Below, in pieces: positions 1 through 8,689 of a stretch of 64,000 bases of DNA. Position 1 is the first letter of the stretch, and each line of letters starts with the position of its first letter. Position numbers and translations under genes: made by a program. Below the pieces are notes generated by a model. It was not told the DNA's origin, made no database searches, and worked only from the letters and a program-made list of their open reading frames with translations. Origin of the DNA: Vicinamibacterales bacterium (GTDB taxonomy: Bacteria > Acidobacteriota > Vicinamibacteria > Vicinamibacterales > UBA8438); NCBI GenBank assembly GCA_958296065.1, contig CATQHX010000008.1, positions 1 to 64,000 on the forward strand. Direction: 5' to 3'.

Positions 1-300
1 ACCAGCGGCCGCGGGTTGTCGACCGGATGTCGTCGCTGAGCACGTCGAGCACACCGGCGGTCCGGCCGACACGGCACAAAGGCCGCGAACAGGGCGTCCG
101 CCGCAATCTCCACCAGCAGACGGGGGGAACGGTACGTCGGGAACAATGGCTGGACGGGTCGGGTCGGGCGCGGGCGGGCGGCGCACGCGGCCGGGGTTGC
201 GCCCGGCGATCAACGTCGTTGCCGGCCCGATGCCGGCGCGCGACGGCCGCCGCGGCGGAGCGGCGGGCGACCTGTCTCCGAACACGCGCAAGCATGCCGC
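1..300. other. No recognisable gene
   Basis: No reading frame here gives a protein I recognise. The open frames are arginine- and alanine-rich translations of GC-rich DNA and look non-coding. The stretch leads directly into the helicase remnant that follows. Confidence 0.4.
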
Positions 301-606
301 GCGTCCGACGGCGACATCCGGTGCGACAACGGCGATATCGCCGTCTTCTACCGCACCAACGCGCCGTCGGGCGCGCTGGAGAACGCCTTCCGGCGAGCCG
401 GCATCCGCTACCGCATCGCCGGCGGCGAGAGCTTCCATAACCGCCCCGAGGTCCTCGACGCGCTCGCCTGCCTGCGGGCCGCATCCGACCCCGAAGCCGA
501 CGACGAGGCGATGCGCCGCTTCGTGGACCTGCCGCCGCATCCGCGGACCCGTTCACCGAGCAAAGCGTCGGCCACCGCATGCCTAGAACCGGGCGACATG
601 CCTTGA
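301..606 (+). pseudogene. UvrD/PcrA-type helicase remnant
   Basis: The frame beginning at 301 reads GDIAVFYRTNAPSGALENAF, then RRAGIRYRIAGGESF and EVLDALACLRAASDP, and ends at the TGA at 604-606. This closely resembles the 2A-domain stretch of superfamily 1A helicases (family pattern: DIAVLYRTNAQSRxLE, then GIPYxIxGGxxFxxR-EVKDxLAYLRL). About 80 residues remain of a protein normally about 700 long. There is no start codon, no Walker A motif and no downstream motif VI, and the C-terminal side loses similarity after VDLPPHP. It is a dead fragment and is not linked to neighbouring genes. Confidence 0.7.
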
Positions 607-892
607 ACCTTCGCCGCCGTCCTGATGTCGTGCAGTCCGGAGTGTGTTCCTGTCCGCAAGCCCGACTGCGCCACCGGAACGGTCTTTACCGCGTGGAGCA
701 CGCTGTTTCCTCCCCGGAGCCGAATCAGCGACGAGCGTCATAGCGGTCACAAAAAAACACACCAGACACCAAAACTATCATATTCATGTCATGTGCATTG
801 CCTAGACTTCACAGAAGTGGCTGCGTTCCGGCGGGCGCTCGCCGCTCTTGAGGCAGCGCGCCGCGCACTTTGGGAAAGAGGGGAGTCGCGCA

Positions 893-1528
893 ATGAGACA
901 TCTGGTATTCTCAATGTTCGTCGTGGTCGCAGTTCTATCGTCTCCGGCCAAAGCCGGCCAGGAAGATCTGCATATCAGTTTTCGGGGCGAGAACATCGGC
1001 ACTGTTGAAGAATTCCGCGTTGTGGACGTCGACGGCCAACGGGCTACGGTCCGACTGGTTGCCACCTTCCCGTCGTTCGCACAGGTCTTGGATCGCACGT
1101 TGCAGGCCCGAGGAAACCTTCTCGACAGGTGCTCCCGTCGGTTGTTTTGGATCGGAGGTACATCCATCCGAGATGCCGGTTCATCGTTGGGGCTATCGTC
1201 GAGCGTTCGGTATGAACAGTGGCTCTGCACTCGGTTTGGAGATACTCGCCTCGGTCGCGTCACGGGTTTCGTGGAGTGGCGTCTGTCCGTTGAACCGGGT
1301 CAGCGCGACCTTACCATCAGTGGGCACGTGGAGAACATCCGTGGCCTTCAGAACGACCTGGAAGGGTTGCTTGGATTACGCGTCCGTGAAAGCGTTTCGA
1401 TTCCGCTGCCTTGCACCCAGGCTTATCCCGCGGTCGAGAACATCCGATTCTCGGTCGATGATGCTGTACGCATAGCCGTGACGTTTTCTGTGAACGGCGA
1501 CCTGCTCAACGCGCTGGAGTGTCTCTAG
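893..1528 (+). CDS. Hypothetical exported protein
   Basis: I do not recognise the family. The chosen ATG at 893 follows a purine-rich stretch (GAAAGAGGGG at 873-882) and starts a clear Sec signal peptide: MRHLVFSMFVVVAVLSSPAKAG with likely cleavage after AKA. An upstream in-frame ATG at 848 would place hydrophilic residues before the signal and is less likely. The mature part is about 190 residues with alternating beta-like patterns (for example GFVEWRLSVEPGQRDLTISG) and four cysteines, including one near the C-terminus (ALECL). This suggests a small periplasmic or secreted beta-rich protein. No operon partner is visible, and flanking DNA is non-coding on both sides. Confidence 0.6.
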   Translation: MRHLVFSMFVVVAVLSSPAKAGQEDLHISFRGENIGTVEEFRVVDVDGQRATVRLVATFPSFAQVLDRTLQARGNLLDRCSRRLFWIGGTSIRDAGSSLGLSSSVRYEQWLCTRFGDTRLGRVTGFVEWRLSVEPGQRDLTISGHVENIRGLQNDLEGLLGLRVRESVSIPLPCTQAYPAVENIRFSVDDAVRIAVTFSVNGDLLNALECL

Positions 1529-2100
1529 TGGAAGCTCGGTCCGGTAGACTCGCGCCATGAGAACCTTGACACGCGGTAATGTCGAGCGAGTTGGCCGGCG
1601 TCGTGACGATGTCCGCGGTCCCCCGATTGACGGCTTGAACGTCGTCGACGTTTCGGCGCGGGTCGTCCGCGTGCTCGACGGCGATGCGTGCGCCGCCGCC
1701 GTGCGCCTGCAGTTCGTCGGCGGCGGCGATGCCATTGTCCTCGGCGCGGGGAATACTTCAACCTCATCATCGGGGCAGCCAGGGGGTTGCTGCGGCGCGT
1801 GCGGGCGTCGGTAGACCGCAAGGTGTGCACGATCGCGGAGGCGGTGAAACGCAATCACCGGGACGAGGCCGGAGCCGCGGTGAGGGGATGAGATCCGTGA
1901 GACTTCACACGACCGGATCTCCTGACTACGGAAACACGGCCGTCACTATGGAGCAGCAGCGGCCGTCGGGCCTATAGCTGCCCGTCGGTCGTATCCGATT
2001 ACGTGAAGAACACGGGCCGTAGCGGCCGTTGGTCGATCCCGGCACCCGTAGTGGACACACGCCGGATCGCCGTACCGATATGTCGCCGTGGGAGGGAGCA
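1529..2100. other. Intergenic, no clear gene
   Basis: Several short overlapping frames exist, such as the plus-strand frame 1560-1814. None has a recognisable domain, signal peptide or convincing ribosome-binding site. I see no element boundary or tRNA here. The segment ends in the leader of the membrane protein that starts at 2101. Confidence 0.4.
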
Positions 2101-3207
2101 GTGGACGAGAACACGAACGGTTCCGATGGGAGATTCTCGCACTACAGAGCGGCCTTTGTAGGTTTGGTCCTAGGCCAGATTGCGGGAAGTAACTCCACCA
2201 CGATCGCTAAGCTGTACTACTTCTTGCATGGACGGGCGAAGTATACGTCGGATGAGATCGTGGAGCTGTCGTTAATCGTCATTCTTCTACTGACCGCTCT
2301 GGGAGTCACACTCGGCGCGATCGCGACGAAATCAGAGCGGAGACGCAGCACATCCCTCCAGGGTCTGACATCGACCCTCGTGGCGCTGGTTGTGATATTC
2401 ATGAACAGCTTAGATCATAGCTTGCCAAATGCGATAGAATCCTCGCCTGGAACGGATTCCACTTGGTTTTGGGAAAGAGTATATTGGCTCGTGGGTGTGC
2501 TCGGGCTTTGGCTCGGAGGCTTTTCGCCACTGTACATGGGTCGCTACGACGACGTCGTGCAGCGCGCGTACGGACTTCTGGTTGTTGCTGCGCCAATGAC
2601 TCTTGTCGGCCTTTTGGGTGGTTACCTTGTCGAAGGAGTCGTTGCGGGTACGGCTTGCGCCTCGGGCCAGAGTTTTTGGATAGCGAGGCCGTACGCTGTC
2701 AACGCGATCTGTGGCGCATACGTTGGGACCGCGTTTGCGAACGTCTGGTGGCCTAGGCTGTCGCATTCAACCCCGTGGGTATGGGGATGGACCGTTGTCG
2801 TTAGCGCCTTAACCGTAGTCTATACGGGCTCTTATGGGTTGTTCCTTTACCCGTGGACTGAGACCATCCACTCCTGGCGTTCGTTTGGTGCCTTTGGCGC
2901 ATGGCCATTGATCGTTACGCTGACGGTGCTTCCCGCATACAAGTTGACGCGCCGGGAACACCGCGCCGACGTTGGCTGGCCAGTATCAATCCGGTTCTGG
3001 CTGCTGTTGCCGGTGGCCTTCGCAATCAGCTTTGCCGTTGTGGCTTGGCTGATGGGTTACGTGCTGCTGGCGCGGAATCAGGGACCGGAATGTGCACGAC
3101 TGGCCTTGTTTATCGGCGCGCACTCTGTGAACGGGATCATGATGGGGTTCACGCTGTTGGTCATGCCGTTAACCATTCGGTGCGTTCGGGCACTAAAGTT
3201 CGCCTAA
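2101..3207 (+). CDS. Polytopic membrane protein, unknown
   Basis: A 368-residue integral membrane protein with about nine or ten hydrophobic segments, for example VELSLIVILLLTALGVTLGA and MTLVGLLGGYLVEGVV. The start is taken as GTG at 2101 because GGAGG at 2091-2095 sits 5 nt upstream. In-frame ATGs at 2029 and 2080 lack such a site. Charged residues are concentrated in short loops, and the first about 18 residues are hydrophilic. No transporter signature that I know is visible. It lies alone between non-coding DNA and the first group II intron. Base use is less extreme in GC than its neighbours, consistent with an acquired gene. Confidence 0.7.
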   Translation: MDENTNGSDGRFSHYRAAFVGLVLGQIAGSNSTTIAKLYYFLHGRAKYTSDEIVELSLIVILLLTALGVTLGAIATKSERRRSTSLQGLTSTLVALVVIFMNSLDHSLPNAIESSPGTDSTWFWERVYWLVGVLGLWLGGFSPLYMGRYDDVVQRAYGLLVVAAPMTLVGLLGGYLVEGVVAGTACASGQSFWIARPYAVNAICGAYVGTAFANVWWPRLSHSTPWVWGWTVVVSALTVVYTGSYGLFLYPWTETIHSWRSFGAFGAWPLIVTLTVLPAYKLTRREHRADVGWPVSIRFWLLLPVAFAISFAVVAWLMGYVLLARNQGPECARLALFIGAHSVNGIMMGFTLLVMPLTIRCVRALKFA

Positions 3208-3390
3208 CAGGTTGTGGTGAAAGTCCGTCCAGCCGCAGGGATCGACACGGCCGATTCCGTGCCCGTACACCGACCGGAATGGCGATGGGCACGACCCGCG
3301 ACGACGGGTTGCCCTGTGGCAGGTCCGCCGTCGCCACCCACATCGACTGTTGAACGCGGCCGGCTTCGATGCTTTCGTCGAGAAGCTGTG

Positions 3391-4850
3391 GTGCGCCAGG
3401 CAAACTGGCGAAGGATAGCCGGTGCGAGTCCGGCGGAAGGAAGGCGTAACCGACCACCTTCACCCCGAGTCATGCGCCGGTCGCCGTGAGGCGGCGGGTG
3501 AAGCGTTGACAGGGGCGCGAACGGGCGGGGCTATTGAGCATCGAAAGAAGACAGGTTTGGAGCGCCGAGACTGTCACAGCGGTCGAAGGCCACACCGACA
3601 TCACCGCGACGGGTGAGGGGATGGAGGGCTCCACGGTGTCGGAGAACCCACGCACGTTCGTACGTCCTTCGCCGGGACCTGGGAGGTCTTCATTCCGCCC
3701 CGGCAGTCGAACCGGGGCCGCAGAGGGAAGGAGGATTCCGTACCCGATGGTGCACGGAATGAAGAAGTCGGATGAGGCAGGAGTACCGATGAAGGCGGCG
3801 AACAAGGGAGCGAAAGCGCCTGCGGAGCCGCTGGAGGGAAGGGCCTCAACCAAGGGGAATTCGCGAGACCAAAGCACGTACCGGACGCAGGGTCGGGATG
3901 ACGTGTCACAGGCGGTCGAACGGATACGGCAAGCTGCAACGAGAAAACCGCAGGAGAAACTGACTGCGCTCTTGCACCATATCACGACGGACGCGCTCCG
4001 ATGCGCCTTCTTCGACTTGGAGAAGACCGCATCGGCAGGCGTGGATGGCATGGTGTGGAACGTGTATGCGGACGGGCTGGAAGAGCGGCTGCTCGACCTG
4101 CACGGACGCGTACATTCGGGAGCGTATCGGGCGCTGCCGTCGCGGCGGGTTGAAATACCCAAACCGGACGGCGGGACGCGACCGCTCGGCATTGCTGCGC
4201 TGGAAGACAAGATCGTCCAGAAAGCGGTGGTGGATGTCATCCTGACGCCGATTTACGAGCCGGAGTTTCTCGGGTTCAGCTACGGGTTCCGGCCGGGGCG
4301 TGGCGCGCATGATGCACTCGACGCCCTGGCTTTCGGGATAGAGCGGCGCAAGGTCAACTGGATAGTCGATGCCGACATCCGGGCGTTCTTCGACCGGCTC
4401 TCGCGAGACCAGTTGCTACGGTTTCTCGAGCACCGAATCGGGGACAACCGGGTACTGCGGCTGATTACCAAGTGGCTGAACGCCGGCGTCATGGACGGCA
4501 CAGAGTGGAAGGACGACCTGCAGGGGACTCCGCAAGGCGCGGTGGTCTCGCCCATCCTCGCCAATGTTTACCTGCACTATGTCCTTGACCTCTGGTTCCA
4601 GAAGAAGTGGCGCACCCGAAGGGCTACGGGGGATACCATCATCGTACGTTACTGCGATGATTTCGTCGTTGGCTGCCAACACAAGGCGGATGCGGACCAG
4701 TTTCTCGACGACCTCAGGGAGAGAATGAGCCAGTTCGCGCTGGAGCTGCACCCCGACAAGACCCGCCTCATCGAGTTCGGCCGGTTCGCGATGGCGAACC
4801 GCCAGGCGCGGGGGGCGCGTCGCCCGGAGACTTTCGATTTCCTCGGGAGC
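3391..4850 (+). mobile_element. Group II intron, 5' portion (truncated)
   Basis: The 5' boundary is placed at GTGCGCC (3391), which fits the GUGYG start of bacterial group II introns. About 350 nt of GC-rich, structure-prone sequence follow, as expected for domains I-III, and then an intron-encoded reverse transcriptase. Similarity to the intron protein stops at about 4850, where an IS5-like element begins. The matching 3' end (maturase tail, domains V and VI) was not found downstream: the maturase tail at 7.1 kb is of a different subtype. The boundary rests on a short motif and has not been checked by folding. Confidence 0.6.
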
Positions 4851-4943
4851 CTCTTGCAGAACCCCACGGAGAGGTGGTTTTTTGGTCCGATAAGCGCAGG
4901 TAGGATGCCGGTGGGGAGTGCGTTCGAGCAGAGGGTAACATAA
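3747..4943 (+). pseudogene. Group II intron reverse transcriptase, truncated
   Basis: An RT-domain protein with recognisable blocks in order: AGVDGMVWNVYADGLEERL, RVEIPKPDGGTRPLGI, GFSYGFRPGRGAHDALDAL, VDADIRAFFD, GTPQGAVVSPILANVYLHYV and the catalytic RYCDDFVVG. It ends with LHPDKTRLIEFGRF and TFDFLG. Native similarity stops there (about 4850). The last 30 residues are a read-through into the inserted element, so the thumb, maturase (GIIM) and DNA-binding parts are missing. The start is uncertain: ATG at 3747, 3759 or 3789 is possible, and the frame is open back to 3534. The YCDD motif is intact, but the truncated enzyme is unlikely to support splicing. Confidence 0.85.
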
Positions 4944-6171
4944 CAGCAACTCGGCGGTGCGGGCGTCGTCTATTCGCGGGAGGTCAACTGAAGTATGGGT
5001 CGTATGCGGGATTCCTTCTCCCCCTACTGGCAGTCGATTCAGGATGCGCTGTTTCCCGATCTGGAGCAGGAGCTGGGGCCACTGACCGCGAAGCAGCAAC
5101 AGTTGGTGCAGACCTTGGAGGTCATCCGCATCGAACAGTGGATTCCCCCGCAGTTTCGGGCGCCGGGGCGTCCGCCGAGCGACCGCGCCGCGCTGGCGCG
5201 GGCATTCGTGGCCAAGGCGGTTTACGACATGCCGACCACGCGGGTGCTGCTGGACCGCTTGGACACCGACGTGGCGCTCCGGCGCCTCTGCGGCTGGGAG
5301 CGGCGGAGCCAGGTGCCGAGCGAGTCCGTCTTCTCGCGCGCTTTCGCTGAATTCGCCGGCTCGCAGTTGCCCCAACGCGTGCACGAAGCGCTGGTCCGCA
5401 AGACCCACGGGGACCAGTTGGTGGGCCATCTCTCCCGCGACTCGACGGCCATTGAGGCCCGCGAGAAGCCTGCCGTCAAGGAGAAGGCGCCGACGCCTCC
5501 CAAGCGCAAGCGGGGACGGCCGAAAAAGGGAGAAGAACGACCGAAGCGGCGCACACGGCTCGAACGCCAGTCCACCATGACTCTGCCGGAGATGCTCGAC
5601 GACCTGCCGACCGACTGCGATGTCGGCACGAAGAAGAACAGCAAGGGGTACCGCGACACCTGGGTCGGGTACAAGCTGCACATCGACGTGGCCGACGGCC
5701 AGGTCCCGATCAGTTGCCTGTTGACCTCGGCCTCGACGCATGACAGCCAGATCGCCATTCCCTTGGCGACGATGTCCGCCGAGCGGACGACCAACTGCTA
5801 TGACCTGATGGATTCGGCCTACGATGCCGAAGCGGTCCGCGAACACAGCCGCTCACTCGGCCACGTCCCGCTGATTGACATCAACCCCCGCCGCGACAAG
5901 GCGCTGGCCGAGGAGCTGAAAGCTGAAGCGCGGCGCCTGCGGTGCGTCGGCTTTCAGCTTGCTGAACAGGTCCGGTACAACGAACGCACCGCAGGTGAGC
6001 GTGTCAATGGCCGACTGAAGGACGAGTTTGGTGGCCGCCATGTACGCGTCCGTGGCGCCTCGAAGGTGATGTGCCATTGCATGTTTGGCATCCTCGCCCT
6101 CACTGCCGACCAGCTCATGCGCCTTGTGACATAACCATGTCCCGGAAGTCCCGGACCCCCCGACGCCTCTC
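4869..6171 (+). mobile_element. IS5/DUF772-like insertion sequence
   Basis: One DDE transposase gene fills the element. Tentative imperfect inverted ends are GAGAGG..GGTCCG at 4869-4889 and its counterpart GGACC..CCTCTC at 6151-6171. ACCCCA occurs directly outside both ends and could be part of a target duplication. It interrupts the group II reverse transcriptase after TFDFLG. The ends are weak matches and could be off by tens of bases. Confidence 0.45.
4995..6134 (+). CDS. DDE transposase, IS5/IS4-like (DUF772 N-terminus)
   Basis: A full-length transposase of 379 residues. The N-terminal 100 residues match the DUF772 type: YDMPTTRVLLDRLDTDVALR, then RLCGWERRSQVPSESVFSRAF. The catalytic core shows the first Asp in LSRDSTAIEAREKP, the second in LMDSAYDAEAV with PLIDINPRRDK, and the Glu in the YNERTAGERVNGRLKDEFGG block. 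A lysine- and arginine-rich insert (residues about 160-195) follows the first Asp. The start ATG follows GGGAGG at 4979. It appears intact and could still be active. The family name is from memory of the motif layout and could be a related IS4-group family. Confidence 0.85.
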   Translation: MGRMRDSFSPYWQSIQDALFPDLEQELGPLTAKQQQLVQTLEVIRIEQWIPPQFRAPGRPPSDRAALARAFVAKAVYDMPTTRVLLDRLDTDVALRRLCGWERRSQVPSESVFSRAFAEFAGSQLPQRVHEALVRKTHGDQLVGHLSRDSTAIEAREKPAVKEKAPTPPKRKRGRPKKGEERPKRRTRLERQSTMTLPEMLDDLPTDCDVGTKKNSKGYRDTWVGYKLHIDVADGQVPISCLLTSASTHDSQIAIPLATMSAERTTNCYDLMDSAYDAEAVREHSRSLGHVPLIDINPRRDKALAEELKAEARRLRCVGFQLAEQVRYNERTAGERVNGRLKDEFGGRHVRVRGASKVMCHCMFGILALTADQLMRLVT

Positions 6172-6324
6172 ACCCCATCTCCTGACCGGGGTCAGGCAAC
6201 CGCCAATGTCCCTCGACCCTCGGTCGAGAACACCTTACAGCCGCCTGTTCCAGGCTCTCGCTTGACGCCTGTTCCTATAAAGACTAGACGCCGAATCGGC
6301 AACCCAGGGAAACAGCGCTCTCCA

Positions 6325-6417
6325 GAGCCCCAGGACCGCATCGAGTCGCAGGTGGTCGTGGCCGAGCGCGAGATCGACGTGTGACGGACCGCCCTGGAGG
6401 ACACCGTCGAGCGGCTT
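6325..6417 (+). pseudogene. Membrane-fusion (MacA/HlyD-like) fragment
   Basis: The frame reads DRIESQVVVAEREIDV, then an in-frame TGA, then RTALEDTVERLP. The nucleotide sequence closely matches 22,820-22,906, where the same region lies inside a longer MacA-like pseudogene (QREQVVVAGREINV, then LEDTVIRAPF). It is therefore a second, shorter copy of an adaptor coiled-coil hairpin, stopped and truncated on both sides. About 30 codons remain. Confidence 0.45.
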
Positions 6418-6827
6418 CCCAGGAGCGGCAGGACCGCGACCGCCGCGTCGGCGCTGCCGCTCGTCATACTGCCGTCGCTCGGCCCGGGGCTGCCGCCCGG
6501 CTGCCGCCCGGCTTCCTCGAGGCCGACGGCTTGCCGCCGGTCCCGGACAAGTCGCGCACCGGCCGGTTCTTCGGCCGGCGCGTGATGGAGTTCCAGAACT
6601 GGACGCTCGCTTCCAACGCCCGGTGGCGCTTGACCGACGAACAGTTGGCCCTGCTGTGGCAGGCCGAGTTTCCTAACTCTAACTCGCGCACCCGCTACAC
6701 GATGAAAAGCGTCCGCACCGTGCGCAACCTCTTCAACCTGGTCAGGCGCAACAACGACCGGCCCCGGACGCCGATCCCCCAGTACGACCCCGCTGGGAAT
6801 CCAGTGCTGGACATGCCGTACTTCTGA
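6381..6827 (+). CDS. Hypothetical protein, possibly remnant
   Basis: No family is recognised. The N-terminal half is low-complexity arginine/alanine translation and may not be coding. From about residue 60 the composition becomes protein-like, as in RTGRFFGRRVMEFQNWTL and RWRLTDEQLALLWQAEF, followed by TMKSVRTVRNLFNLVRRNN. This looks helical and basic and could be a DNA-binding domain. The N-terminus overlaps the membrane-fusion remnant, so the true start is unknown. It may be a small protein carried with the mobile DNA or the tail of a truncated gene. Confidence 0.35.
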   Translation: MTDRPGGHRRAASQERQDRDRRVGAAARHTAVARPGAAARLPPGFLEADGLPPVPDKSRTGRFFGRRVMEFQNWTLASNARWRLTDEQLALLWQAEFPNSNSRTRYTMKSVRTVRNLFNLVRRNNDRPRTPIPQYDPAGNPVLDMPYF

Positions 6828-7029
6828 CTCCATGGATGGCTACGCCTCACGGGATCATCGTCCAGTCGGGTCCGACACAATCCACGCGTCGATTGCACAT
6901 GGAAATAGATACGCCGACGCCGTCCTCACCACTTTCGTCCAGGAACCAGGGGCTTCACTCACGATGCCGGGAGTCCGCACCGAACTCTGCGCTGGATACG
7001 CAACCCATTTTCAATGAACAACCTTACAA

Positions 7030-7312
7030 GAACTGCAGGGATCTCCATTACCCATTCCGTTCCCCAATTGAGCAGCTCAACCCGGTCCTGCGGGGATGGG
7101 GGCACTACTACAAGCGTGCCCACGTCCGGAAGCTCTTCCACCAGCTCGACGGTTGGGTGGTGCGTCGCGTGTGGGCGCATCGGTCCAAGCGGTGGCGGTG
7201 TCGGGGATGGCTATCCCTGTCAAACGCCACGCTCTACGGCGAGTTGGGCTTGGTCAACCTTGTCGGTTTGATTCCTTCCATCGGTCCTCATCACGCGAGG
7301 ACGTCTTCGTGA
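7030..7312 (+). pseudogene. Group II intron maturase C-terminal fragment
   Basis: The sequence contains the maturase-specific (GIIM) domain of an LtrA-type protein: LHYPFRSPIEQLNPVLRGWG, then HYYKRAHVRKLFHQLDGW and SKRWRCRGW, ending LYGELGLVNLVGLIPS. The RT domain that should precede it is absent, because the frame upstream of about 7050 is unrelated sequence. The subtype (LNPVLRGWGxYY) is unlike the tail expected for the reverse transcriptase at 3.7-4.8 kb, so it probably comes from a different intron. Intron domain V follows directly. Confidence 0.75.
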
Positions 7313-7346
7313 AAGCGGTATGCGGGAAAACTGCACGTACCGTTTG
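7312..7346 (+). ncRNA. Group II intron domain V
   Basis: The sequence forms a stem from AGCGGTA and TACCGTT, interrupted near the middle, closed by GGGAAAACTGC with a GAAA-type tetraloop. This is the hallmark of domain V, the catalytic hairpin near the intron 3' end. It lies immediately after the stop of the maturase fragment, as in intact introns. The intron 3' splice site should be within about 50-100 nt downstream. Confidence 0.65.
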
Positions 7347-7454
7347 AGCGGCGGACGGAGGCCAGCGCCCGCGGGGCGCGCCTCCTCCGACCCGACAGCC
7401 GGCTCGCCGGCGAAGGCCCGAACGACGGACAGGGTCAGTAGGACGGCAGCGCTC

Positions 7455-7822
7455 ATGCGGACCAGGCGGCAGAACATCCAGTTGGAGCTGGCCTTGGAGC
7501 CGGAGGCGAAGGGTGAAGCCCGGAGCGCCGGAGCCCGAGGGACCGAAGCCCGTACGGCGCGTGCCGAACCCGAGCGCCCGGCGGCTGGGCTGCAACCGTC
7601 GATGGAGGCGGTCGTCGAGCCCGGCAATCTGAAGAAGGCGCTGGCGCGTGTCCGGCGCAACAAGGGGGCGCCCGGCGTCGACGGGATGACCGTCGACGAA
7701 TTGGGCGATCACCTGAAGGCCCACTGGCCCGAGATCAGGTCCCGGCTCCTCGCTGGCAGCTACACGCCGCAGCCGGTACGGCGGGTCGAGATTCCGAAGC
7801 CGTCGGGCGGGGTCCGCCTGCT
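7455..7822 (+). pseudogene. Group II intron reverse transcriptase, N-terminal fragment
   Basis: A second LtrA-type intron protein begins with MRTRRQNIQLELALE, then LQPSMEAVVEPGNLKKAL, RVRRNKGAPGVDGMTVDEL and [19 protein letters not shown]. This covers the family N-terminus and RT block 0-1 (about 120 residues). It then runs into unrelated sequence at about 7822, where an antisense UvrA remnant starts. The catalytic YxDD block and maturase domain are gone. Together with the domain V just upstream, this shows 3' and 5' pieces of related introns lying head-to-tail. Confidence 0.75.
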
Positions 7823-7825
7823 CCG

Positions 7826-8689
7826 CGTGCCCAGCGCGGGGGCCGATGTCGACGATCCAGTCCGCCGCGCGGATGACCGCCGGGTCGTGCTCGACGACGA
7901 GCACCGAGTTGCCGTGGTCGCGCAGGCGCTGGAGCATGGCGATGTAGTGATCGATGTCCCGCGGATGGAGCCCCACGGTCGGCTCGTCCAGGATGTAAAT
8001 GAGATCGACGAGGTCGCAGTCGAGCTGCCGGGCCATCTTTCACCCGCTGGCTCTCGCCGCCGGACAGCGTCGGCACGCCGCGGTTGAGCGACAGGTAGCC
8101 GACGCCGATGTCGATCAGGTGCCGGAGCGTTCCTCGAGCCTGCGGTTGAGCTCCGTCAGCTCGCACTCGACCAGCCCGCCGATGGTCCAGCCGCCCGCCA
8201 GCTCCACCGCGCTCGCCTCGGCGTTGAGCCGAACCCCTCCGCAATCGGGGCTCGCCCGCTCCGTGAACAGCCGTCGATACGCCTCCTTGCCGGTCCGCGG
8301 GATCTGGTCTTCGTCCTTGTCGACGTGCAGGCGCTCGAGCTTCCGGGCGACGCCCTCGAAAGTCCGCTCGTACGTCGTGCCCTGGTGGACCTTCTCGATG
8401 CGCACGTCGTCCGCCCACAAGAGGCGCTCCCGCTCGGCCGCCGTAAACCGGCCGAGCGGCTTGCCGGGCGGGACGAACCGGGTCTGGACGATCTCCCGCC
8501 AGTACCACTTGCCGATGTCGTAGGCGGGATGGCGGATGGCGCCCTCCTCAATGCTTCGGTCGAGGTCGAGAAGCTTGTCGACGTCGACCGTGAGGCGCCG
8601 GTGAAGGCGACGAGCCGATGCTTCGGAACGTCGACGTCGATGCCCTTGAGGTTGTGTGTGCGGGCGCCTCGGATCTCGATGGAGGTCAC
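7826..8689 (-). pseudogene. UvrA-like ABC excinuclease remnant
   Basis: Reading the minus strand, family blocks appear in three frames. The GTG at 8689 starts TSIEIRGARTHNLKGIDVDV. Next come [22 protein letters not shown] sequence, [20 protein letters not shown], the signature [20 protein letters not shown], and Walker [17 protein letters not shown] with [16 protein letters not shown]. The remainder is well under half of a normal UvrA (about 750-950 residues). Zinc-finger and linker portions are missing and frameshifts separate the blocks. It is therefore a decayed paralogue, and an intact uvrA must lie elsewhere. Its C-terminal end is cut by the group II RT fragment at about 7822-7829. Confidence 0.8.

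Noticed and set aside
3161..3463. Minus-strand frame with MWVATADLPQ and plus-strand LNAAGFDAFVEKL
   Set aside because: Both short peptides recall N-termini of IS transposases, but they lie on opposite strands in overlapping positions, so one or both are chance. Too little to annotate.
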